64,000 nucleotides of DNA from Gemmatimonadaceae bacterium (GTDB lineage Bacteria > Gemmatimonadota > Gemmatimonadetes > Gemmatimonadales > Gemmatimonadaceae): positions 124,001 to 188,000 of the forward strand of contig JAUSJA010000033.1 of NCBI GenBank assembly GCA_030647905.1, written 5' to 3'. A program made the position numbers and the translations under genes. Within the stretch, counting starts at the first letter, position 1, and each line of letters begins with the position of its first letter. Of the stretch, positions 8,872-16,480 are shown piece after piece. The notes beneath the pieces were generated by a model. It did not search any database, was not told where the DNA came from, and saw nothing but the letters and a program-made list of their open reading frames with translations.

Positions 8872-10587
8872 GTGAAGATACTCCACAAATACGTCCTCAA
8901 GGAGCACTTCGGACCCCTCGTCTTCGCAATGACAGCGCTCACGTCGTTGTTGCTGCTGCAATACATTGCGAAGCGGTTCGGAGAGCTGGTCGGCAAGGGA
9001 CTCCCGTGGAGCGTCATCGCGGAGTTTCTCGTGCTCTCCATTCCGCTGACCGTCGCACTGTCGCTTCCGATGGCCGTGCTGGTTGCAACCTTGTACGCCT
9101 TCAGCCGGCTGGCGTCGGAGAACGAGATCACGGCGCTAAAGGCGAGCGGGGTGAGCCTGCGCAATATGCTCACTCCCGTCCTGTGGGCAGCCGTCGGAGT
9201 GACGCTGTTCATGGTAGCGTTCAACGACCAGGTTCTCCCACGCGCGAATCACCGGCTTCGCACGCTTCAGGGAGACATTGCGCAGAAGAAGCCGACGTTC
9301 GGGCTACGCGAGCAGGCGATCAACGAAGTAAGCCCCGGCAAGCTGTATCTCCGCGCCGGGCGGCTCTCCCAGACTTCCAACGTCATGCGAGAGATCACCA
9401 TCTACGACCTCGGGGATCCGACACGCCGCCGCACGATCTACGCGGACAGCGGGCACATGGCGATGTCGGCCAATCAGGCCGACCTGCAGCTGACGCTATA
9501 CAGCGGAACAGTGCAGGAGGTTCCGACCGACAAGCCGGAGCAGCTTCAGCGACTGTACTTCAAGACGCAGCTGATCCGCGTTGCCGGCGTGGGCAACGAG
9601 TTCCAGAAGACGACGAACGACACCTACAAGGGTGAGCGTGAGATGTCTGTCTGCGAGATGGAGCGGAACGCTGCAGATGCCCGGCGCCGCTTCGTCGAGG
9701 CGAGAAAGGAGTATCGCGAGAAGGTCGCACTGGCTGGGCAGCGAAAGGTGAAGCTGTCCAGGGAAGCGCTGGCGACGCGGACAGTGGAGCCGGTGGACAT
9801 TGGCCTTGGTCACGCTTACTGCGCGCTCCTCGCCAGGACCAGGGTGAAGGAGCTGATCGCGCAGACGTCGGCGGTGCAGGATCCGGTGAAGGCGCGCACC
9901 GATTCGACGCGCGCCGGCGTGGATTCAGCGGCAGCCACGAGCCTTGTGCAGTCCGCGCCGGTGCAGTCCGCGCCAGTGCAGTCCGTGCCGGTGCAGTCCG
10001 TGCCAGTGCAGTCCGTGCCGGTGCACGCGCCGCCCGTGCGCGCTCCGTCGCAGGGCGTCTCCATTCCGGCACCTTCCCCGAGTGCGGCGAACACCGGCTC
10101 GGCCGTACCGCCGCAGGCGATTCCGAATGAAGTCATACCGGGTCAGGTCGAGGCCGCACGGCTTCGGCTGATCGACTCGCTCCGCAGCATCAACCGCTTC
10201 GACGTCGAGATCCACAAGAAATTCGCGCTCGCTGGGGCCTGCTTCATCTTCGTGCTCCTCGGCGCGCCTATCGCGCTGCGCTTCCCGCGCGCGGGGGTCG
10301 GCCTCACGATCGGCGTGAGTCTGGTGGTGTTCGGCCTGTACTACGTGGGCCTCATCGCCGGTGAATCGCTCGCACGGAGAGGTATGGTGCCCCCGTTCGT
10401 CTCGATGTGGATCGCGAACGCCGTATTCGGCGTGCTCGCGCTGGTGCTGCTGGCGCGGATGGGCAACGAAGCGGCCTCGTCACGCGGCGATTTCCGCGAG
10501 GTGCTCGACAACCTGAGGTATCGGTTCAGGCGCCGTCATCAGCGGGTGGCCATTCCGCGGAGCTCCCCTCGGGCCAGCGAATCGTGA
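8872..10587 (+). CDS. lptF: LptF/LptG-family lipopolysaccharide export permease with long proline-rich insertion
   Basis: 571 residues, versus about 360-390 for typical LptF. The N-terminus MKILHKYVLKEHFGP and three membrane segments (about residues 15-37, 45-80, 98-117), followed by a periplasmic beta-rich domain and three C-terminal membrane segments (about 445-545), match the YjgP/YjgQ family. The extra length is an insertion at about residues 250-435. Part of it is predicted helical and charged, and part is a tandem repeat of V-Q-S-A/V-P (residues 359-388). Known role: permease half that lifts LPS from the inner membrane with LptB and LptG. It overlaps lptG by 4 bases (GTGA). The GTG start has no Shine-Dalgarno; see the -10 box at 8860. 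Confidence 0.88.
   Translation: MKILHKYVLKEHFGPLVFAMTALTSLLLLQYIAKRFGELVGKGLPWSVIAEFLVLSIPLTVALSLPMAVLVATLYAFSRLASENEITALKASGVSLRNMLTPVLWAAVGVTLFMVAFNDQVLPRANHRLRTLQGDIAQKKPTFGLREQAINEVSPGKLYLRAGRLSQTSNVMREITIYDLGDPTRRRTIYADSGHMAMSANQADLQLTLYSGTVQEVPTDKPEQLQRLYFKTQLIRVAGVGNEFQKTTNDTYKGEREMSVCEMERNAADARRRFVEARKEYREKVALAGQRKVKLSREALATRTVEPVDIGLGHAYCALLARTRVKELIAQTSAVQDPVKARTDSTRAGVDSAAATSLVQSAPVQSAPVQSVPVQSVPVQSVPVHAPPVRAPSQGVSIPAPSPSAANTGSAVPPQAIPNEVIPGQVEAARLRLIDSLRSINRFDVEIHKKFALAGACFIFVLLGAPIALRFPRAGVGLTIGVSLVVFGLYYVGLIAGESLARRGMVPPFVSMWIANAVFGVLALVLLARMGNEAASSRGDFREVLDNLRYRFRRRHQRVAIPRSSPRASES
9946..10035 (+). repeat. Six 15-bp tandem repeats encoding VQSxP pentapeptides inside lptF
   Basis: Five near-identical 15-base units (GTGCAGTCCGYGCCR) and a sixth degenerate one encode VQSAP/VQSVP repeats. 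The unit length is a multiple of three, so copy number could change without a frameshift. Confidence 0.9.
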
Positions 10588-11666
10588 GCCTGGTCCGCCC
10601 GTTGGACCGGTACGTATTCTCGGAGTGGTTCAAGATCTTCCTGGCGACGTCGCTGGGTTTTCCGCTGCTCGTGATCCTCTTCGACGCGACGGACAATCTC
10701 GACAAGTATCTCGCCAGGAAGCTGCCGCCCGGCGACATCGCGATGAGCTACCTGTACGGGCTGCCGGACTCGGTCTTCCTGATCCTGCCTGCGGCGGTTC
10801 TTTTCGCGACGGTCTTCTCCATCGGCTCGTTCACGCGTCACTCGGAGATCACTGCCGGCAAGGCCTCGGGAGTGAGCTTCTACAGATTCATCGCGCCGAT
10901 CTTTCTCGGCGCGGTGATCGCCGCCGCGATGGGGCTCGTCATCGGCGAGTACGCACCCCTCGCCACCAAGCGGAAGCTCGAGTTGCTGGAGCGGCAGACG
11001 GTAAACACGACGAGCCAGCGATATAATTTCGCGTATGCCGCGGACGCCGGACGGGTCTACAAGATCCAGACGCTGTTCGTGGCGCGGAAAGCGATTGACG
11101 GCGTGACGATCGAGCGGAAGGGCATGGGCCCGAGCTATCCGTCATACATTCTCAGCTCGCGGTCGGCGACGTATGATTCCCGGAAGGGATGGAAGCTGGC
11201 GAACGGAACGATGCACGTCCTTCTCGATTCCCTGGACAACATGACCTACTCGTTCGACTCGGCGCGCGACAACAGGTTCACCGAGCAGCCGCAGGATCTG
11301 ATGCTCACTCCCAAGGCGCCGCAGGACATGAACTTCCGCGAGCTGGGGCGATTCATCAGGGCGATGGAGCGCTCGGGCGCCGATGTCAACGTGCTCAAGG
11401 TCGAGCAGATGCTGAAGATCGTGATCCCGATCACCAGCGTGATAATCCTGCTGTTCGCGGCATCGCTCGCCACGAGCACGCAGCGCGGAGGAGCCGCCTA
11501 CGGCGTGGGTCTCGCGCTCGGAACCACGGTGATCTTCATCTTCCTCGTGCAGCTCACGAAGGGGCTCGGCGGGAACGGTCTGATTCCGCCGGAGATCGCT
11601 GCGTGGACGCCGAGCATCGTATTCGGCTTGCTCGGCGTGATCCTTTTCGCGAGGGTCCGCACCTGA
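10584..11666 (+). CDS. lptG: LptG-type lipopolysaccharide export permease
   Basis: 360 residues of normal family length, starting MSLVRPLDRYVFSEW from a GTG that overlaps the lptF stop as GTGA. It has three N-terminal membrane helices, a periplasmic jelly-roll-like domain (about 120-270) and three C-terminal helices ending VILFARVRT. The segment RHSEITAGKASGVSFYR corresponds to the conserved cytoplasmic coupling region that contacts the LptB ATPase. No lptB is found in the window, so the ATPase must be encoded elsewhere. It is translationally coupled to lptF and probably to the mlaE homologue downstream. LptF and LptG assignments follow order and length and could be swapped. Confidence 0.88.
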   Translation: MSLVRPLDRYVFSEWFKIFLATSLGFPLLVILFDATDNLDKYLARKLPPGDIAMSYLYGLPDSVFLILPAAVLFATVFSIGSFTRHSEITAGKASGVSFYRFIAPIFLGAVIAAAMGLVIGEYAPLATKRKLELLERQTVNTTSQRYNFAYAADAGRVYKIQTLFVARKAIDGVTIERKGMGPSYPSYILSSRSATYDSRKGWKLANGTMHVLLDSLDNMTYSFDSARDNRFTEQPQDLMLTPKAPQDMNFRELGRFIRAMERSGADVNVLKVEQMLKIVIPITSVIILLFAASLATSTQRGGAAYGVGLALGTTVIFIFLVQLTKGLGGNGLIPPEIAAWTPSIVFGLLGVILFARVRT

Positions 11667-12427
11667 CGCGCGCGCTCAAGACACTTTTCGCGCGCATCGG
11701 CGAGCGGGGGTATTTCCTTCGCGACATCGGGCGCGGCTTTCGGGATCCGAAGACGTACGGCGCGGAGACGATCCGCCAGATGAGAAACATCGGCGTGGAT
11801 TCCCTTCCGCTCGCGGCGATCGTAGCGGCGTTCATCGGCGCGGTAACGGCGTTCCAGACGAGGTATCAGCTGTTCGGTGGGGTGCAGCTTTCGGTCGTCG
11901 GTCTGATATCGCGCCAGTCCATCATCCTCGAGCTCGGGCCGCTGCTGACGGCACTGGTGCTCACGGGACGAGTCGGGGCGCGCATCACGGCCGAGATCGG
12001 GACGATGCGCGTCACGGAGCAGATAGACGCGCTGGAGACGCTGGCGTACGATCCGATTGCGTATCTGGTGGTGCCGCGACTCATCGCTGCGATCATCATG
12101 GTGCCGATCCTGACGATCCTCGCCAATGCGATCGGCGTGGGGACGGCGTTCATGACGGCGGTCCTCGCGACTGACGTGACGAGCGCCGCGTTCTCCGAGG
12201 GACTGCGGCTGGCGTTCGCCCCGTTCCAGATCGTGTACAGTATCATTAAGGCCACGGCCTTCGGTGGAGCGATCGCCTTCTTCTGCTCCTACGAAGGGTA
12301 CAACACGACCGCGGGCGCCGAGGGAGTCGGGCGCAGCACGGCGCAGGCCGTGGTCATCACATCCGTGGCAATCCTCGTTCTGGATGCGCTCACCGCACTC
12401 CTGCTCGCACCTTACCTACAGGCATGA
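11663..12427 (+). CDS. mlaE: MlaE-family ABC permease for envelope lipid transport
   Basis: About 254 residues with an N-terminal amphipathic region and five membrane segments. Family motifs include ELGPLLTALVLTGRVGARIT, AEIGTMRVTEQIDALETLAY and DPIAYLVVPRLIA. Homology to the family clearly extends upstream of the first ATG (11780), through the RALKTLFARIGERGYFLRD helix. The only candidate start there is CTG at 11663, overlapping the lptG stop as CTGA; starting at the ATG would remove about 39 conserved-region residues. It is followed with a 4-base overlap by the MCE gene. The usual partner ATPase (MlaF) is absent from this operon. Confidence 0.87.
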   Translation: MTRALKTLFARIGERGYFLRDIGRGFRDPKTYGAETIRQMRNIGVDSLPLAAIVAAFIGAVTAFQTRYQLFGGVQLSVVGLISRQSIILELGPLLTALVLTGRVGARITAEIGTMRVTEQIDALETLAYDPIAYLVVPRLIAAIIMVPILTILANAIGVGTAFMTAVLATDVTSAAFSEGLRLAFAPFQIVYSIIKATAFGGAIAFFCSYEGYNTTAGAEGVGRSTAQAVVITSVAILVLDALTALLLAPYLQA

Positions 12428-13326
12428 AGAAACGCGACGACGTACTCGTTGGAATCGTAATGGCGGTCGCACTAATCGTGGCGATCATCGGCTCACTCTG
12501 GCTGGCGCGCGGTGGCCTCTCCAAGGGCTATGCGCTGTACGCCAAATTCCCCTGGTCATCGGGTCTCAAGCAGGGACAGCCGGTGCTGCTCGCCGGCGTG
12601 AACGTCGGCTACGTGGACCAAGTCGAGCTTCGCCAGGACGGAACGGTTCTCACGACTTTCCGCGTCGGGGATCAGTACAAGGTTCCGCAGGGAACTGTCG
12701 CGACTGTGATTCCGAACGGAATCTTCGGGGACATGGCGATCGCGCTCACCCCGAGGACGCCGAATTCGCTGTTTATTCCGAAGAACGACACGGTGGCGGT
12801 GGGCCCGAGCGCGCCGGGCCTCGCACAGCTCACGGGCAAAGCCGATTCAATCTCGACTTCGGTCAACGCGATAACGACGGCATTACAGAAGGAGCTCGTC
12901 GCATCGGGTGGCATCACCGATCTGCGCCGCAGCCTGGCGGCGTCGAATCAGCTCATGGTCAGCATGAACCGGCTGGTTTCGGAGTTCAGCGTCATCGCCG
13001 CGGAGCAGAACCGGCAGCTCACCGCCACCCAGGTGTCGCTTCGAAGCGCGACGTCAGGCGTCGATTCGGCGAAGATCGACTCGACTCTCAGGAACGTGCG
13101 CGAAACTTCCGCGAACATGGCGGTGCTGACGGCCGACTTCAGGAAGACGAGTACCCGGCTGGATTCGATCGTGAACAAGGTCAATCAGGGCACGGGCACC
13201 GTCGGACTCGCGCTCAACGATCCCGGCGCGTACAACGATGTCCGCGCATTGATTCAGCACATGGATTCGATACTCGTGGATTTGAAGCGCAATCCGCGGC
13301 GGTATATCAACCTCAAAATCTTCTAG
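12424..13326 (+). CDS. mlaD: MCE-domain (MlaD-type) lipid-transport protein
   Basis: 300 residues with one N-terminal membrane helix (about 9-28), then an MCE domain at about 38-118 containing GLKQGQPVLLAGVNVGYVDQ and VPQGTVATVIPNGIFGDMAI. The remainder is helical, rich in Ser, Thr and Asn, and resembles the coiled helical tail that forms the hydrophobic tunnel in MCE hexamers. Known role: periplasmic substrate-binding ring of a phospholipid transport system working with MlaE. The ATG overlaps the mlaE stop by 4 bases. It is the last gene of the lptF-lptG-mlaE-mlaD operon. Confidence 0.9.
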   Translation: MKKRDDVLVGIVMAVALIVAIIGSLWLARGGLSKGYALYAKFPWSSGLKQGQPVLLAGVNVGYVDQVELRQDGTVLTTFRVGDQYKVPQGTVATVIPNGIFGDMAIALTPRTPNSLFIPKNDTVAVGPSAPGLAQLTGKADSISTSVNAITTALQKELVASGGITDLRRSLAASNQLMVSMNRLVSEFSVIAAEQNRQLTATQVSLRSATSGVDSAKIDSTLRNVRETSANMAVLTADFRKTSTRLDSIVNKVNQGTGTVGLALNDPGAYNDVRALIQHMDSILVDLKRNPRRYINLKIF

Positions 13327-13332
13327 AAGACC

Positions 13333-13367
13333 GTTACCCGCTACCCGCTACCCGCTGCCCGCTACCC
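13333..13367. repeat. Heptamer tandem repeat (GCTACCC x5) between convergent genes
   Basis: Five consecutive 7-base units of the form GYTRCCC sit between the stop of mlaD and the stop of the convergent plug-domain gene; the last unit overlaps that gene's stop codon. A related heptamer array occurs at 45744-45811, also between convergent stops. Confidence 0.8.
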
Positions 13368-14147
13368 ATGCCACCGCGTCCATACGACGATGGCAGCGCA
13401 GTCGTTGGGATTGGGGCTGAACTCGGGGGGCACGGTGGCAATGCCGTGGTATACCTCAATCGCCTCGATATCGAGCGGGCTCAGCGAGAAGTAATCCCTG
13501 AACGGGTCGTGACTGCGAATACCGTCTATGTATACGTTGACCGTTTCGCAGCGCAGGAACTGGACTGACGGGGTATTCCCGCGATACCGGACGCGAACGC
13601 CGGTGACCATGCGTAGCAGGTCTTCCGATTTCTGCGCGTTTCTCGCGTCAATGATCTCGCGCGTCAGAAATGTCCCGAGACCCTGCGACCTCCTTCTATA
13701 GAAGTCGTCGAATCGCCCGGTCCTGGCGTAGCGCTCCGGCTTCAGAGCGCTCGCGCGCACAACCACCTTCTTCAGGTCGGCGGCGACCGACTTGAGCTGG
13801 TAGCGCGCATCCCGACTCACGCCAGGAGTGACGGAGATCGGTATGGACAGCTCGGAGAATCCGAGACGCCTGATGCGCAGCACGGCCTTGCCGGTTGGTA
13901 CCGCGACGAGCACCACTCTTCCCGCGTCGTCGGTGCTCCCACGAAGCGAAGTGCCGACGACCTGAACCTCGGCCCCTGACAGAGGTCGGCCCGCGGTGTC
14001 GGTGACGAATGCCACCACGATAGAAGTCTGGTCCTGGAGCTGCTGCGCCTGCACGCTTGCCGGCCGCATGGCAGCGAGTGCCACGAGCGCCAGAAAAAGG
14101 CGCGCGACGGGTGGTGGGAATCCGAAACCGCGTGGTGTGGCTCTCAT
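13362..14147 (-). CDS. Secreted carboxypeptidase-regulatory-like + TonB plug-domain protein without beta-barrel
   Basis: 261 residues. A signal peptide (about 1-35, ending VQAQ) is followed by a carboxypeptidase-regulatory-like beta-sandwich (about 42-115; AFVTDTAGRPLSGAEVQVVG) and then a plug-like domain (about 140-255; ITREIIDARNAQ-type helix, VTGVRVRYRGNTPSVQF, VNVYIDGI, LSPLDIEAIEVYHG). A normal TonB-dependent receptor would continue with about 500 residues of barrel; here the protein ends at a stop inside the heptamer repeat. Function is unknown; it may be a periplasmic accessory to a receptor or signalling protein. It lies near two full receptors but about 100 bases separate it from the nearest. 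Confidence 0.75.
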   Translation of the reverse strand: MRATPRGFGFPPPVARLFLALVALAAMRPASVQAQQLQDQTSIVVAFVTDTAGRPLSGAEVQVVGTSLRGSTDDAGRVVLVAVPTGKAVLRIRRLGFSELSIPISVTPGVSRDARYQLKSVAADLKKVVVRASALKPERYARTGRFDDFYRRRSQGLGTFLTREIIDARNAQKSEDLLRMVTGVRVRYRGNTPSVQFLRCETVNVYIDGIRSHDPFRDYFSLSPLDIEAIEVYHGIATVPPEFSPNPNDCAAIVVWTRWHG

Positions 14148-14245
14148 GTGCGGCTCTACGTCAGCTCTTTCTCTAACGTAGGTACCGTACCAAGGGCCCG
14201 CAACGGCCAGATTGGCTGGCGGGAGCGGGGCGTGTCGACGGCCTT

Positions 14246-16390
14246 CTATCTGGACCGGGGACCGATCGATACCGAGACAATGAAGGACCGCCCGGCCCCC
14301 GGCTCGAACGCCACCGGCACGCCGTTCACGATGTCCGGATTCACGAATGCGGATCCGATGTAACGCTGATCGGTCAGGTTCTCGACGGCGAGAAACGCCT
14401 TGAGGGACAGATTACCAAACGAGATTCCGCTTGCCGTTGATACGGTCGCCCCGAACGTCCGATATCCGGGCACGGCAACCATGTTCGCGTCGTCCACGAA
14501 ATAGTCTCCGACACCGCGCATGCTGACCTGGAGGCGGAGCGGAATGTTCTCGCTCACCGACCTGCCCGCGGTCAGATTGTAGAACAAGCCCGGGATTCCG
14601 GCGACGTCGTTGTCGGCGTAATCCGCCGACCTGCCTGGCCGGCCGTAGTGAACGGAATCGACCGTGTAGTGGATGTAGCGGTTCTGCGACATCGTAACGC
14701 TCCCCGTAAGCTCGAGATCGCTCCCCCCAAGCACCGACGCCCCAAGCTCGGCTCCTCTCCGCCGCACTTTCCCGGCGGTGAAGTAGAATCTTCCGCCCCG
14801 GTACGGAACGATCTCGTTCGCAACGTCTATTTGATAGAGCGCGATGTCATATGAGACCGCCGAGATGCTGCCGCCGGAGAGCGGAAGCATGTGTCTCGTT
14901 CCGACTTCGTAGCTCGTCGAGCGGATCGGGTCGAGGAGAGGATTTATTGCGGTGACGGTGTCCTGCCCGAAGGTCGAAGCGGGATCGGTCTCGTTGCCGG
15001 CCGGGGCCTCGACTCCCCCGCCGACGTTGGCGTAGAAGCTGTGTGCGGGTGTGACGCGGAAGTTGACGCCGACCTTGGGCGAGATACGGGCGAAATCCTT
15101 CGCGTCGTTCAGCCGCGGATCCATGAAGCTTCGATAGTCGTAGCGGATCTGGTCCCAGCGCGCGCCGATGTCGGCGCCCAGCCGGTCTCCGAAAAGAAAG
15201 GATTGCTGGAGGAAGACGCCGGTGTTCATCGCCGCCTCTCCCTTGTTATCGCGGAGCTCCGTTCCGCGCTTGCCGTCGCTGGTGAGCGAGTAGAACAGGA
15301 TGGTTCCGTTCTGGTATGCGCGATCGGCCCCGGCTACCGTGCTGGCCGAAATACCCGGCTGGATTTCGTAGCCCGCCCGATATATCGCGTTTCCGCCCAG
15401 GTGATACCGGTTGAAGTCGCGGAATGTCCCGCGCTCGGAGCGCTGGAGCACCTTGGGATTCACGAACAGCATTCCGGACAGCGAGCTCGCCTCGCTGAGC
15501 GCGTGGCGAAGCGAGACACCGATGCGGCCGACGCGATTGTAGCGTCTTTCGTCACGCGCCGCGTAAGTCGCGTTAGCACCCCGCGGATCGGAATTCACCT
15601 CGGCCAGCGTCAGAGGGCCCGGAATATGGAAAAGATCGTTGGCCGCGGAAATGAACAAGCCGAAGTCCGTGGATTCTCCGAGCGGGGACGTCATGGACAC
15701 GTTGACGAGGGCGCGCCGGCTGTCGGAGTGCGCGCGATATCCCTCCTGCATCGTGTTCGTGAATGTGAGTGCGAGCGCGGCGGGGCCGAGATGGGTGCCT
15801 CCCTGAAGGGAGGTGCGCAGGAATCCGTAGCTGCCCGCCATCTGCTGTGCGGTCGCGAAGGAGCCATGGAACTCGGGAACCGTGCTGATGTTTATCACTC
15901 CGCCGCCGGCATTCCCCCACAGAGCGGAGGCATTGGATCGGACGACCTCGATCCTGTTCGCGGCGGCGAGGTCCACCATGTCGAACGAAGTCCGGCCGTC
16001 GGGCTCGGTCTCGGGAATGCCGTCAATCAGGACGCGGATGCCGCGCGACGTTCCAGCATTGGAGCGATCGCCCGCGCCGCGCGCGCCGAAGCCGCGAATG
16101 GTGAGCCGGATGTCGCTGGCTCCATACCTGGACTGCGCGAATACGCCGGGCACGGATGACAATGCTTCGTCGAGCGAATAGCCGCGCTTGTTCTCGAGCT
16201 GCGGCCGGCCGACGACCGTAACTGCCAACGGAGTGGAGAATATGGAAGTTGTCTGACGGGTAGCGATGATGGTCACGGGCGCCAGGCGCACCCGGGCGGA
16301 ATCAGTGGAATCGGCGGGCGCGGCCTGAGCGCTCGCGCGCACCGGAAGCACCACGCCGGCAGCGAGAAGGACGAGGGACAAAAATCTCAT
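14246..16390 (-). CDS. TonB-dependent outer-membrane receptor (siderophore/FecA-like)
   Basis: 714 residues with a signal peptide ending RASA. The plug domain (about 40-165) has ENKRGYSLDEALSSVPGV, DIRLTIRGFGARGAG and IDGIPETEPDGR with IEVVRSNASALWGNAGGGVI. A 22-strand barrel of normal length follows, ending VAFEPGAGRSFIVSVSIG. This is the compact receptor type used for iron chelates or other small ligands. There is no carboxypeptidase-regulatory domain or FecR-type signalling extension. The substrate cannot be read from sequence. It lies downstream of a strong hairpin that separates it from the larger receptor gene at 16481, so it is probably transcribed independently or by readthrough. Confidence 0.9.
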   Translation of the reverse strand: MRFLSLVLLAAGVVLPVRASAQAAPADSTDSARVRLAPVTIIATRQTTSIFSTPLAVTVVGRPQLENKRGYSLDEALSSVPGVFAQSRYGASDIRLTIRGFGARGAGDRSNAGTSRGIRVLIDGIPETEPDGRTSFDMVDLAAANRIEVVRSNASALWGNAGGGVINISTVPEFHGSFATAQQMAGSYGFLRTSLQGGTHLGPAALALTFTNTMQEGYRAHSDSRRALVNVSMTSPLGESTDFGLFISAANDLFHIPGPLTLAEVNSDPRGANATYAARDERRYNRVGRIGVSLRHALSEASSLSGMLFVNPKVLQRSERGTFRDFNRYHLGGNAIYRAGYEIQPGISASTVAGADRAYQNGTILFYSLTSDGKRGTELRDNKGEAAMNTGVFLQQSFLFGDRLGADIGARWDQIRYDYRSFMDPRLNDAKDFARISPKVGVNFRVTPAHSFYANVGGGVEAPAGNETDPASTFGQDTVTAINPLLDPIRSTSYEVGTRHMLPLSGGSISAVSYDIALYQIDVANEIVPYRGGRFYFTAGKVRRRGAELGASVLGGSDLELTGSVTMSQNRYIHYTVDSVHYGRPGRSADYADNDVAGIPGLFYNLTAGRSVSENIPLRLQVSMRGVGDYFVDDANMVAVPGYRTFGATVSTASGISFGNLSLKAFLAVENLTDQRYIGSAFVNPDIVNGVPVAFEPGAGRSFIVSVSIGPRSR

Positions 16391-16409
16391 GATCGATCGG
16401 GTATGAAAG

Positions 16410-16445
16410 CATTGCGGGCACGGACCTTCATCCGTGCCCGCAATG
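16410..16445 (-). terminator. Strong hairpin between two receptor genes
   Basis: A perfect 15-bp stem (CATTGCGGGCACGGA and its complement) with a 6-base loop lies 35 bases after the stop of the larger receptor gene. The U-tract is poor, so it may be an attenuating or RNA-stabilising hairpin rather than a full terminator. Confidence 0.6.
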
Positions 16446-16480
16446 TGTCTGCACGCGTCGGATTCAGTCGAGCCGTACCG

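Noticed and set aside
13333-13367. Heptamer array as a CRISPR
   Set aside because: Units are 7 bases with no spacers, so it is a simple tandem repeat.
12264-13568. 434-residue frame overlapping mlaD and the heptamer repeat
   Set aside because: Shifted-frame shadow of mlaE/mlaD; the MCE domain is in the other frame.
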